Shown here piece by piece: positions 1-7,660 of a DNA stretch of 33,111 nucleotides. The notes beneath the pieces were generated by a model that saw only the letters and a program-made list of their open reading frames with translations, did no database searches and was not told the DNA's origin. A program made the position numbers and the translations under genes. Numbering within the stretch: the first letter of the stretch is position 1; each line of letters opens with the position of its first letter. The stretch is from an uncultured Eubacteriales bacterium (lineage in GTDB: Bacteria; Bacillota; Clostridia; Christensenellales; Borkfalkiaceae): positions 1 to 33,111 of the forward strand of contig ONQV01000007.1 of NCBI GenBank assembly GCA_900320065.1, given 5' to 3'.

Positions 1-326
<326 letters not shown>

Positions 327-496
327 ATCTCATTAAAGAGATGAGATTAAAGCGATTTAATTGATACGAAACAAGACATAACTTCAATGAGCCTTGGGCT
401 TGAAAGGTACGAAGATTAAGTTTATACTATGCGGTTGTGAATCTGCGGATTCAAAAAACACCGATATATACAAGGGAAACCTTGAATATATACCAT
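327..496 (+). other. 23S-5S internal transcribed spacer
   Basis: About 170 bases of spacer without a tRNA. Directly after the mature 23S end is a 7-bp hairpin (327-333 with 341-347). Further on lie a short GAATC/GATTC stem (439-452) and a longer imperfect AT-rich stem around a GGGAAACC turn (about 463-492). These look like RNase processing stems. I see no gene here. Confidence 0.6.
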
Positions 497-611
497 TGCG
501 GTGACGATAGCGGTGAGGTCCACCTGTTCTCATACCGAACACAGAAGTTAAGCTCACTTGCGCCGACAATACTTTGTTGGAGACGACACGGGAAGATAGG
601 TAGTTGCTGCA
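497..611 (+). rRNA. rrf: 5S ribosomal RNA
   Basis: About 115 bases. The conserved core GACGATAGCGGTGAGG and the loop CATACCGAACACAGAAGTTA are present. The ends pair as helix I: TGCGGTGAC at 497-505 with GTTGCTGCA at 603-611, nine pairs including wobbles, which sets the boundaries. It lies 170 bases after the 23S gene and just before a strong terminator, so it is the last gene of the operon. The ends are good to a base or two. Confidence 0.95.
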
Positions 612-614
612 TCC

Positions 615-654
615 AAAAAGAAAAGGAACGGATAAAACCGTTCCTTTTCTTTTT
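615..654 (+). terminator. Intrinsic terminator of the rRNA operon
   Basis: A perfect 17-bp stem (615-631 with 638-654) with an ATAAAA loop, AAGGAACGG/CCGTTCCTT at its core and a T-rich 3' flank. It starts four bases after the 5S gene. Confidence 0.93.
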
Positions 655-655
655 G

Positions 656-810
656 ATGTTGCTGACGCAACATAACTCTTCCTCCGAACTGTCGTTCGGG
701 GGAAGAAGCCGCAGTTTAAAGCAAGGTGTTTGGGCTTTACGGGACTTATATTTAGTTTGTTTTGTTAGTTTAATGCGGGAAAGCGGCAAATTTGTCCTTA
801 CGGACAAATT
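656..810. repeat. Array of three short hairpins after the rRNA terminator
   Basis: Three separate stem-loops sit in an otherwise geneless strip. They are 656-662/667-673 (7 bp, loop TGAC), 678-688/695-705 (11 bp with one G-U) and 789-797/802-810 (9 bp, loop TTAC). They resemble in size and spacing the hairpin array at 32979-33097: CCTTACGG here is the reverse complement of CCGTAAGG there. Together they may be remnants of one family of small hairpin elements. No convincing ORF is present, although reading frames run through by chance. Confidence 0.5.
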
Positions 811-836
811 GAATGGTAGTTGCTGAAAGGTAATTG

Positions 837-885
837 ACAACTAAGAAAGGGCATATAACACCTGTTAATGCCCTTTCTTAGTTGT
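837..885. repeat. Near-perfect 23-bp inverted repeat
   Basis: 837-854 pairs exactly with 868-885 (18 bp, AAGAAAGGGCAT at its core). After a single-base bulge at 855 the stem continues as TAACA/TGTTA around CC. There is no T-run on either side, so it is not an ordinary terminator. It could be a MITE-like relic, a double-stranded regulatory RNA or a processing site. It lies directly upstream of the xre promoter. Confidence 0.7.
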
Positions 886-909
886 GTTCGCTACAACGGG
901 ATATAAAAT
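882..909 (+). promoter_or_regulatory. Candidate promoter for the XRE gene
   Basis: TTGTGT at 882-887 and TAAAAT at 904-909 with a 16-base spacer, giving a start near 916. The first part lies in a 20-base motif that recurs, on the minus strand, upstream of the gene ending at 31959 (32391-32410). The -35 match is moderate. Confidence 0.35.
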
Positions 910-923
910 ATTGTTTATATTAT

Positions 924-942
924 ACTAGATAATTTATCTAGT
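924..942. promoter_or_regulatory. Candidate operator palindrome upstream of the XRE gene
   Basis: ACTAGATA-ATT-TATCTAGT is an 8-bp inverted repeat with a 3-base spacer, just downstream of the candidate start site. A further TCTAGT half-site lies at 957-962. Small XRE repressors typically bind such palindromes next to their own promoter, so autoregulation is likely but inferred. Confidence 0.45.
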
Positions 943-981
943 GTCAAGATATTTTGTCTAGTAAAGTGTAAAAATATAAAT

Positions 982-1188
982 ATGGATAAAATTTTTTGCA
1001 CTAATTTAAAAAATGCACGAGTTGACATAGGGTATACGCAAAAACAAGTTGCGGAAAAGTTAGGTGTAGTTGAAAGTTGTTATGCGAATTGGGAGCAAGG
1101 TAGAACCGAGCCAAACATTTCAACTTTAAGACAACTAGGCGATATTTTTTCCGTTTCCGTTGATTTTTTACTCGGCAGAGAAGATTAA
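982..1188 (+). CDS. XRE-family helix-turn-helix transcriptional regulator
   Basis: A 68-residue protein that is almost entirely one HTH_3 (Cro/CI) domain. TQKQVAEKLGVVESCYANWE at about residues 19-38 is the helix-turn-helix, followed by the usual P-x-I-x-T-L-x-x-L...F-x-V-S-x-D-x-L-L ending. It has no second domain, so it probably acts as a small DNA-binding repressor. No Shine-Dalgarno sequence precedes the ATG, unlike most genes here. A palindrome at 924-942 is a likely binding site. The stop codon overlaps the first bases of a terminator stem. Its position between an rRNA operon and repeats suggests an accessory or former mobile-element gene. What it regulates beyond itself cannot be seen. 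Confidence 0.88.
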   Translation: MDKIFCTNLKNARVDIGYTQKQVAEKLGVVESCYANWEQGRTEPNISTLRQLGDIFSVSVDFLLGRED

Positions 1189-1217
1189 AAGGCTTAACCG
1201 TTGCGGTTAAGCCTTTT
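1187..1217. terminator. Bidirectional intrinsic terminator
   Basis: A perfect 14-bp stem (1187-1200 with 1204-1217), AAAAGGCTTAACCG, with a 3-base loop. A/T runs on both sides form part of the stem, so it can serve both the XRE gene (+) and the small peptide gene (-) that converge on it. Confidence 0.8.
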
Positions 1218-1230
1218 AACGATTGAATAT

Positions 1231-1389
1231 TTAGTTGTTAGCGTTATTATTGTTGCCGCAAAGACAGTTGTGCCAAGTCGTCGTTGTGGAAAGTAACGCA
1301 AGCAATAATAAGAGTTGCGTTGTAGTTATCGTGTTGTTATTCGCAAGTAAAAACAAAAGCGCTACTAAAACGATATTATTTGAATTCAT
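1231..1389 (-). CDS. Small Asn/Thr/Leu-rich hydrophobic peptide, function unknown
   Basis: A 52-residue protein starting MNSNNIVLVALLFLLANNN. The chosen ATG at 1389 has a near-ideal ribosome binding site (AAAGGAGG, seven bases upstream), which a longer in-frame reading from 1491 would ignore. Two hydrophobic stretches (about residues 6-16 and 26-33) alternate with runs of Asn and Thr, and the C-terminal end holds WHNCLCGNNNNANN. The codons form AAT/AAC and ACT/ACA runs, which look like short-repeat expansion. It is probably a membrane-associated peptide. It could be a holin/toxin-like peptide or a fast-evolving orphan. I do not recognise a family. It converges on the XRE gene and shares its terminator. 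Confidence 0.65.
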   Translation of the reverse strand: MNSNNIVLVALLFLLANNNTITTTQLLLLLALLSTTTTWHNCLCGNNNNANN

Positions 1390-1508
1390 ATTAAACCTCC
1401 TTTTACAAAATACGCGTATAAAACCGTTTTTATGACGGTCTTTTTTATTTTTCGCTTGTCCGTTTATGGTAACGTATATGCATACAAACATTTTAAGGGG
1501 GTGTTATT
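1390..1508. other. Intergenic region between the small peptide gene and the arsR-like gene
   Basis: It holds the peptide gene's ribosome binding site at the left edge and the arsR-like gene's AAGGGGGTG at the right edge (about 1495-1503). In between, a 5-bp stem (ACCGT/ACGGT, 1423-1439) followed by TTTTTTATTTTT (1441-1452) looks like a weak plus-strand terminator. No clear promoter for either divergent gene is visible. Confidence 0.4.
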
Positions 1509-1841
1509 ATGGAAATGCTTATTGACAGAAGATTGCAGGATTTAGTAAAAGATTACGTGCCGCGGGGGGAGATTTTGGACGAACTCGTGTGTTTTTTCTC
1601 TATTTTTTCGGACTACACGCGGCTTAAAATCATATCCGCGCTTGCGATAACCGAAATGTGCGTGAGCGATATATCCGAAATTCTTTGCATAAACCAGACT
1701 ACCGTGTCGCATCAACTCCGACTACTTAAAAACCTGAACGCCGTTAAAACGAAAAGGCAGGGCAAGGTGATTTTTTATTCACTCAAAAGCGACGCGCTGT
1801 CGGACGTTCTCTTAAAAGGCGTGGAATTTTTAGGATATTAA
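1509..1841 (+). CDS. ArsR/SmtB-family winged-helix transcriptional regulator
   Basis: 110 residues with a single ArsR-type winged helix. SDYTRLKIISALAITEMCVSD leads into the recognition helix region INQTTVSHQLRLLKNLNAVK (about 66-85), followed by the wing KRQGKVIFYSL. The metal-site motif ELCVCDL of ArsR/CadC sensors is here EMCVSDI, so one of the two cysteines is missing. A nearby Cys (ILCIN) might replace it. The ligand is therefore uncertain: metal, redox or none. AAGGGGGTG lies upstream of the ATG. The gene stops just before the uvrC promoter (1848-1876), so co-transcription with uvrC is possible but not required. Confidence 0.9.
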   Translation: MEMLIDRRLQDLVKDYVPRGEILDELVCFFSIFSDYTRLKIISALAITEMCVSDISEILCINQTTVSHQLRLLKNLNAVKTKRQGKVIFYSLKSDALSDVLLKGVEFLGY

Positions 1842-1847
1842 AACCGC

Positions 1848-1876
1848 TTGAAAAAATACTCGGTTTTTGGTATAAT
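1848..1876 (+). promoter_or_regulatory. Sigma-A promoter of uvrC (predicted leaderless transcript)
   Basis: TTGAAA (1848-1853), a 17-base spacer and TATAAT (1871-1876) with an extended TGG. The seventh base after the -10 box is 1883, the first base of the uvrC GTG codon, so the mRNA would carry no leader. Confidence 0.8.
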
Positions 1877-1882
1877 CAAAGC

Positions 1883-3706
1883 GTGAGTGTAATTGACGAC
1901 AAATTAAAACTTCTGCCCGAAAACCCGGGGGTTTACGTTATGCTTGACGCAGGCGGGCAGATAATATACGTCGGCAAGGCGAAAAACCTTAAAAACCGCG
2001 TAAGGCAGTACTTTTTTAACAGCGTCAAAACCGAAAAGGTTATGGCGATGGTGAAAAATATCGCCGATTTTTACTATATAATAGTTCCGTCGGAAATTGA
2101 CGCTTTATCTCTCGAAAACAACCTTATAAAAAAGCACAAACCGCGCTACAACATCCTTTTAAAAGACGATAAGACCTACCCGTATATCAAGATAGACCTT
2201 AAAAGCGTCTATCCGACCTTTACGGTAACGCGGAAGTTAAAGCGGGACGGGGCTAAATATTTCGGGCCGTTTATGGGCGGGATAAACGTTTACGAAACGC
2301 TGGACTTAATAAACCTTTTATACGATTTGCGCCCGTGCGACAAGGTTTTATCGACGGCAAAGCCCATAAAGCCCTGTCTTAACTATCACATTAAAAAATG
2401 CACCGCGCCGTGCGCCTTTTACGAGAGCGAAATGGAATACGGAGAGCGGGTGAAAGCCGCCGTTTCTTTTATGTCGGGCGATATAGGCGGTGCGGAAAAG
2501 ACCTTAAAAGAGAAAATGCTTGCGGCGGCGAACGCCGAACAGTTTGAACTTGCGCTTCGGTACAAACAAGGGCTTAATTCTCTCGACAAAATCAAGTTGC
2601 GCCGCATAACTTCGTTAAACAAATTTTTGAGTGCGGATATAATAGCGTACCGCACGGACGGGATATATTCGGTGGTAAACCTTTTGGTCGTACGCAGCGG
2701 GCGGATGCTGGGCAGCCGTAACTTTTCTTTCGAGAGTGCGACGGCGAGTTCCGCGGAAGCCCTTTCCGAGTTTATTCTTCGCTACTACAAAAAGGGCGAA
2801 GAAATACCCGACGAGATAATAACGGGCGAAGAGACAGACGGCGAAGACCTTATTGCGGAATACTTTAAAAAAGAGTTCAATAAATCCGTACAGATAATTT
2901 GCGCTAAAATCGGGGTAAGGAAACAACTTGCGGATATGGCGGCGGTAAACGCCGAAGAACACTTATCCGTTGCGGTCGATAGAATAAAGCACAAAGACGA
3001 TATGACGGTAAAGGCGTGCGAAACCTTAAAGGAAAAGTTAAATCTTTCCCGATACCCCAAGCGTATGGAGTGTTACGATATTTCGCACGTTTCGGGCACG
3101 GACAGAGTGGGCAGTATGGTCGTCTTTATCGACGGAGAACCCGCGCGCGACGAGTACCGCAGGTTTAAGATAAAGACCTTTGAAGGGAACGACGATTTTA
3201 GGAGTTTGCAGGAAGTTTTGACGCGCCGTATAGAGCGGCTTGATACCGACCCGGACAAGTTCCCGAAGCCCGACCTTATAATAATCGACGGCGGCAAGGG
3301 GCAACTGTCGAGCGTTAAAGAAATTTTCGATTTTAAGGGCGTTACGGGGATAGACTTAATTTCACTTGCGAAGCGTGAAGAAGAGATATTTTTACCAGAT
3401 AAGTCAGAGCCCGTCGTTCTTTCGCACCGCGATTACTGTCTTAAAATGTTACAGCGCATCCGCGACGAAGCGCACCGTTTTGCGATAACTTTTCACCGAA
3501 CTTTACGCGGCAAGCGTTCTTTATCTTCGGTACTTGACGGCGTTAAGGGCTTGGGAAAGGTCAAGGCGCAAGCGCTTCTCGATAAATTCAAAGACCTTTC
3601 GGGTATAATTTCCGCTAAAAGGGAAGAACTTATTAAAGTAGAAGGTATAGGCGACAGCCTTGCAGATGAAATCATAAAAAAACTTACCGAAGAAGGACTG
3701 AAATGA
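1883..3706 (+). CDS. uvrC: Excinuclease ABC subunit UvrC
   Basis: The nuclease of the UvrABC nucleotide-excision repair system, which cuts on both sides of a bulky DNA lesion. 607 residues, a normal length. The N-terminal GIY-YIG nuclease is at about 12-95 (PGVYVMLD, IIYVGKAKNLKNRVRQYF). A UVR (UvrB-binding) helix pair lies at about 205-235. The UvrC RNase H-like nuclease has Asp399 in YDISHVSG, and a C-terminal helix-hairpin-helix pair is at about 545-605. The GTG start gives the usual UvrC N-terminus (KLKLLPENPG); no ATG or Shine-Dalgarno fits upstream, and the promoter at 1848 points to a leaderless start. Its end overlaps the next gene by four bases (ATGA). Confidence 0.97.
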   Translation: MSVIDDKLKLLPENPGVYVMLDAGGQIIYVGKAKNLKNRVRQYFFNSVKTEKVMAMVKNIADFYYIIVPSEIDALSLENNLIKKHKPRYNILLKDDKTYPYIKIDLKSVYPTFTVTRKLKRDGAKYFGPFMGGINVYETLDLINLLYDLRPCDKVLSTAKPIKPCLNYHIKKCTAPCAFYESEMEYGERVKAAVSFMSGDIGGAEKTLKEKMLAAANAEQFELALRYKQGLNSLDKIKLRRITSLNKFLSADIIAYRTDGIYSVVNLLVVRSGRMLGSRNFSFESATASSAEALSEFILRYYKKGEEIPDEIITGEETDGEDLIAEYFKKEFNKSVQIICAKIGVRKQLADMAAVNAEEHLSVAVDRIKHKDDMTVKACETLKEKLNLSRYPKRMECYDISHVSGTDRVGSMVVFIDGEPARDEYRRFKIKTFEGNDDFRSLQEVLTRRIERLDTDPDKFPKPDLIIIDGGKGQLSSVKEIFDFKGVTGIDLISLAKREEEIFLPDKSEPVVLSHRDYCLKMLQRIRDEAHRFAITFHRTLRGKRSLSSVLDGVKGLGKVKAQALLDKFKDLSGIISAKREELIKVEGIGDSLADEIIKKLTEEGLK

Positions 3707-4506
3707 AATACGAATTATTTGTGAGTGATTTTGACGGGACGCTTGGTACAGCACCCGATATAATAGAACCTGAAACGGTCGATGCGATAAAAAAGTACTG
3801 TGCAAAGGGCGGAATATTCGCCGTCTGTTCAGGCAGAATGATGGCGTCCATACTCCCGATTTGTCGCAAGTACGGTTTCAAAGGGATAGTGGTAGCCTAT
3901 CAGGGCGCGATGATAAACGAGATAGAATCGGGCAAAAATCTGTTTATCGGGGGGCTGTCTACGGATATTTCGGCGGAAATTGCAAAATATTTTTTAAAGA
4001 AAAACGTGAGCGTGATAGTCGAAATAGACGACGTTATGTATTATAGCGGTTCTTCACGACTAATAGAACGTTATGAGATAAATTGCAAAGTAAAAGGCAC
4101 AAGAGTGGAAGACGCGGCGGATTTTATCGTTAAAAACGGACGAACGGTGCAAAAGGTTATAGGGCTTTGCGGACCGGAAGAAGCAATCAGAATTACGCCG
4201 TTCCTGCAAGAAAGGTATGCGGGGAAAGCAATCGTTAATAACGGTGCGGCAGTGCTGGTGGAAGCCGTTTCGCCGACTTGCAGCAAAAAAGTCGCTGTGG
4301 AATTTTTAGCAAAATACCATAATATCCCGCTCGATAAAGTGATCGCCGTAGGGGATTCGACCAACGATATAGAACTTATCCGCGGTGAGTGGCACGGCGT
4401 TGCCGTGGGCGACGGCAGGGAAGAATTAAAGCAGATTGCCGACGAAATAACCGTGCCTTATAAAGATCAGCCCGTAAAATACTTGTTGGAAAAATACTGT
4501 CTGTAA
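3703..4506 (+). CDS. HAD-superfamily (Cof-type, IIB) phosphatase
   Basis: 267 residues, typical for Cof-type HAD-IIB sugar-phosphate or nucleotide phosphatases. Motif I is SDFDGTLG (Asp9 nucleophile, Asp11 general acid), motif II is CSGR (about 47-50), a motif III Lys lies in SKKVAVEFL, and motif IV is GDSTND. The alpha/beta cap domain sits between motifs II and III. The set is complete, so it should be an active magnesium-dependent phosphatase. The substrate cannot be told from sequence. It is translationally coupled to uvrC by the ATGA overlap, with AGAAGGA as ribosome binding site inside uvrC. The pairing with uvrC probably reflects shared transcription rather than shared function. Confidence 0.92.
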   Translation: MKYELFVSDFDGTLGTAPDIIEPETVDAIKKYCAKGGIFAVCSGRMMASILPICRKYGFKGIVVAYQGAMINEIESGKNLFIGGLSTDISAEIAKYFLKKNVSVIVEIDDVMYYSGSSRLIERYEINCKVKGTRVEDAADFIVKNGRTVQKVIGLCGPEEAIRITPFLQERYAGKAIVNNGAAVLVEAVSPTCSKKVAVEFLAKYHNIPLDKVIAVGDSTNDIELIRGEWHGVAVGDGREELKQIADEITVPYKDQPVKYLLEKYCL

Positions 4507-4543
4507 GCAAAAAGACAAAACGAAATACATAAGGTAAAAGAAT

Positions 4544-6910
4544 ATGGAAGAGAAAAATAACGACGTTATCGAGAATACTGAAAAAATAGACGAAACGAAG
4601 GTTTTGCCCGTTATTGCCCTTCGCGGCAAGGTGCTGTTCCCGAATACTTTTTTGAACTTTGACGTGGGGCGTCCCATTTCGGTCGCGGCGGTAGAAGCCG
4701 CGCCGACTTGCGGCAATCTTTTATTTATCGCGGCGCAGAAGAACGCGTTTATAGACGCACCGTTAAAGTCCGACATTTCGGAAGTGGGCGTTATTGCGCG
4801 CATAAAGCAGGTGGGGCGGATAAACGGCGGCGCGATGAAAGTCGGCGTGGAAGCGTTATCCCGCGCAAAAATCGTAAAATTCGTTTCCGCAAAGGGGTAT
4901 TTTGCGGCGGAAGTAAAGGAAGCGCCGTATATAACGGACGGCGACGGGCTTTTGACCGAAGCCTATTTCCGCGTGGCGCGGGACGCGTTTTCGGAATTCG
5001 TACTTATAGATAAACGCCTGCAAAAAGAAGCGGTCGCAACGATAATGAGTATAACGGAGCCTGACAGGTTTATCGACAGCGCGCTTTCGGTCGCGCCGTT
5101 AAAAGAAGAAACGGTCTTGAAAGTTTTGACCGAGGACGAAACGGTAAAACGGCTTAAAATCTTCGACGAAATTATGCGGCGGGAAACGGAGATAGCGAAA
5201 CTCGAAAAGAAAATAACTTCTTCGGTAAGGTCTAGCATAGATAAGAGTCAGAAAGAATTTTATCTTCGCGAGCAGATAAAGGCTATTCACAACGAACTCG
5301 GCGACGGCGAAGACGACCGCGCCGATCTGGAACGCCGTATAAAAGACGCGAATTTACCGCAGGAAGTTGAGAGCAAAGCGATGAAGGAATTAAGTCGGCT
5401 TGATAAGGTCAACCCGTCGTCGCCCGATTACTCGGTGATACTCAACTATCTCGACTGGATTTTGGACCTTCCGTTCAACAAAAGCACCGTTGACCGAGAG
5501 AACATAGCGGAAGCGAAAAAGATTTTGGACGCCGACCACTTCGGCTTGGAAAAGGTAAAGCAGAGAATAACCGAATATATCGCCGTTCTGCACCTTACGA
5601 AACAGATTAAAGGACCTATTCTGTGTTTCGTTGGCCCGCCCGGGGTGGGAAAAACTTCGGTCGTAACGTCGATTGCCCGCGCGCTTGACCGCAAATTCGT
5701 GCGCATGAGTTTAGGCGGCTTAAAGGACGAAGCGGAGATCCGCGGACACCGTAAAACCTACGTCGGCGCAATGCCCGGGCGCATCATTTACGGGCTTAAA
5801 ACCGCGGGCGTAAATAATCCCGTCTTTCTTCTCGACGAAATAGACAAACTTTCGTCGGATATCCACGGCGACCCCGCGAGCGCGCTTTTGGAAGTCCTTG
5901 ACCCCGAGCAGAATTCGACTTTCCGCGACAGGTTTTTGGAAGTGCCGTTCGACCTTTCAAAGGTTATGTTCATAACTACCGCTAACACGGTGGATACTAT
6001 TCCGTATCCGCTGCTTGACCGTATGGAGATAATAGAACTGACGGGCTACACGCAGGAAGAAAAGCAGGAGATAGCAAAACAGTACCTTATTCCCAAACAG
6101 ATAAAGAACAACGGACTGACCGAAAAACGGGTAGAGTTTACCGACGACGCGGTTAAGGAAATCGTCGAAGGCTACACGATGGAAGCGGGCGTCCGTAATC
6201 TGGAACGGAACTTAAGTAGCGTTATCCGTAAAGTGGCGGCGGCGGTCGCCGAACACCCGCGCTTAAAGAAACAGACAATAACCGAAGCGACCGTAAAAAA
6301 CTATCTCGGCGCGAGAAAGTTCGTTAAAGGCGAAACGCTTGACCGCAACGAAGTCGGCGCGTGCACGGGGCTTGCGTGGACGAGCGTCGGCGGGGTAACC
6401 TTAACTATCGAAGTAAGTTTGATTTCGGGCAAAGGCGAAATACTTTTGACGGGTAAACTCGGCGACGTAATGAAAGAGTCCGCCCGCGCCGCGATAAGTT
6501 ATATTCACGCAAACGCCGAAAGGTACGGAATTCCCGAAGAAAAGTTTACGACGCGGGATATCCATATCCACGTTCCCGAAGGGGCAACGCCAAAAGACGG
6601 ACCGTCCGCGGGCATAACTATGGCGACGGCTATTCTTTCGGCGTTCACGGAAAAGGCGGTCAAAAAGGAAGTTGCAATGACGGGCGAAATAACGCTCCGC
6701 GGCAAGGTTTTGCCGATAGGCGGGCTTAAAGAAAAATCACTCGCGGCATATAGGGCGGGGATAAAGACGGTCATAATCCCGAAAGGCAATTTTAAGGATT
6801 TGGAAGATTTGCCGAAAGTCGTTAAAAAAGAGATAAAATTCATAACCGCGGAAACGGTCGATACGGTGTTTAAAAACGCTATCGATTTTGGCGGTAAAAA
6901 GGGTAAATAA
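4544..6910 (+). CDS. lon: ATP-dependent protease Lon
   Basis: Cytoplasmic AAA+ serine protease that degrades misfolded and regulatory proteins. 788 residues, the usual LonA length. The N-terminal LON substrate domain covers about 18-210 (VLPVIALRGKVLFPNTFLNF), followed by a coiled-coil. The AAA+ module has Walker A GPPGVGKT (about 364-371) and Walker B VFLLDEIDKL. The C-terminal protease domain has the catalytic Ser688 in PKDGPSAG and Lys731 in GLKEKSLAAY, 43 residues apart as in E. coli Lon. There is a weak AAGG ribosome binding site. The stop overlaps the engB start (TAATG), the lon-engB pairing known from Bacillus. Confidence 0.98.
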   Translation: MEEKNNDVIENTEKIDETKVLPVIALRGKVLFPNTFLNFDVGRPISVAAVEAAPTCGNLLFIAAQKNAFIDAPLKSDISEVGVIARIKQVGRINGGAMKVGVEALSRAKIVKFVSAKGYFAAEVKEAPYITDGDGLLTEAYFRVARDAFSEFVLIDKRLQKEAVATIMSITEPDRFIDSALSVAPLKEETVLKVLTEDETVKRLKIFDEIMRRETEIAKLEKKITSSVRSSIDKSQKEFYLREQIKAIHNELGDGEDDRADLERRIKDANLPQEVESKAMKELSRLDKVNPSSPDYSVILNYLDWILDLPFNKSTVDRENIAEAKKILDADHFGLEKVKQRITEYIAVLHLTKQIKGPILCFVGPPGVGKTSVVTSIARALDRKFVRMSLGGLKDEAEIRGHRKTYVGAMPGRIIYGLKTAGVNNPVFLLDEIDKLSSDIHGDPASALLEVLDPEQNSTFRDRFLEVPFDLSKVMFITTANTVDTIPYPLLDRMEIIELTGYTQEEKQEIAKQYLIPKQIKNNGLTEKRVEFTDDAVKEIVEGYTMEAGVRNLERNLSSVIRKVAAAVAEHPRLKKQTITEATVKNYLGARKFVKGETLDRNEVGACTGLAWTSVGGVTLTIEVSLISGKGEILLTGKLGDVMKESARAAISYIHANAERYGIPEEKFTTRDIHIHVPEGATPKDGPSAGITMATAILSAFTEKAVKKEVAMTGEITLRGKVLPIGGLKEKSLAAYRAGIKTVIIPKGNFKDLEDLPKVVKKEIKFITAETVDTVFKNAIDFGGKKGK

Positions 6911-7500
6911 TGGAAAATTTTACGGCTAAATTCATAAAGTCCGTGGCAGTCGGCGGCGAGTTCTATGTTGACGGCAGACCGATTATCGCCGTAAGCGGCA
7001 GGTCGAACGTCGGCAAAAGTTCTCTTATCAATATGCTCGCGGGGAATAAGAAACTCGCTAAAACTTCGGCTGACCCCGGCAGAACAAGACTTGTCAATTA
7101 TTTCGATTTCGGTGCGTTCGTGCTTGCGGATTTACCGGGGTACGGCTTTGCCAAAGTATCGAAGGAAGAAAAGGCGAAGTGGGCGCGCCTACTCGAAGAT
7201 TTTTTCGCCACGCAAAATATAACCTTGTCGCTTGCTTTGGTGGACATACGCCACGAACCGACCGCGGACGATAAACAAATGATAAATTACTTATATCATT
7301 ATTCTATTCCGTTCGTCGCCGTTGCTACGAAAGCGGACAAACTGCCGAAGACGAAAATAAAGCCGCAAATAATGAGTATTGCGGCAAGTCTTAAACTCGG
7401 TATAGATAATATAATATGTTCTTCCGCCGAGAAGGGCATAGGCAAAAAAGAAATTTTATCGGCGATAGATAGTGCGATTAAAGCGGCAAAAGAAAACTAA
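6910..7500 (+). CDS. engB: Ribosome biogenesis GTP-binding protein EngB (YihA/YsxC)
   Basis: A small TRAFAC GTPase needed for late assembly of the 50S subunit. 196 residues, as expected. G1 is GRSNVGKSS (about 30-38), G3 is DLPGYG, G4 is TKAD and G5 is SSAEKG. Its first base is the last base of lon, so the two are translationally coupled. A terminator follows 19 bases after the stop, making this the last gene of the uvrC-HAD-lon-engB set. Confidence 0.97.
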   Translation: MENFTAKFIKSVAVGGEFYVDGRPIIAVSGRSNVGKSSLINMLAGNKKLAKTSADPGRTRLVNYFDFGAFVLADLPGYGFAKVSKEEKAKWARLLEDFFATQNITLSLALVDIRHEPTADDKQMINYLYHYSIPFVAVATKADKLPKTKIKPQIMSIAASLKLGIDNIICSSAEKGIGKKEILSAIDSAIKAAKEN

Positions 7501-7518
7501 TATCGGGAATATACCTTT

Positions 7519-7552
7519 GCGCCGTTGCGGTAAACCGCAACGGCGCTCTTTT
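7519..7552 (+). terminator. Intrinsic terminator after engB
   Basis: A perfect 12-bp GC-rich stem (7519-7530 with 7535-7546), GCGCCGTTGCGG, with a TAAA loop followed by TCTTTT. Confidence 0.88.
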
Positions 7553-7568
7553 ATAACCTTTTATAATT

Positions 7569-7655
7569 AGATTGCCACGCTCGCTTTGCTCGCTCGCAAT
7601 GACAATCGCACCGTCATTGCGAACCGACTTGCTTGACGGGCAAATGAAGCAATCT
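7569..7655. repeat. Palindromic dispersed repeat (REP/MITE-like), 87 bp
   Basis: Bounded by AGATTGC (7569-7575) and GCAATCT (7649-7655), with an inner pair GCAATGAC/GTCATTGC (7596-7603, 7613-7620) and the internal tract GCTCGCTTTGCTCGCTCGC. This ATTGCCACGCTCGC...GTCATTGCGA type of palindrome is a familiar intergenic repeat in many bacterial genomes. The right half has diverged (CGACTTGCTTGACGGGC). It lies between convergent genes and runs into TTTTTTTTA, so it may also act as a terminator for engB read-through. Confidence 0.75.
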
Positions 7656-7660
7656 TTTTT

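Noticed and set aside
437..826. 129-residue frame (and its antisense twin) across the 5S gene and terminator
   Set aside because: It overlaps 5S rRNA, a strong terminator and hairpins, and has no ribosome binding site.
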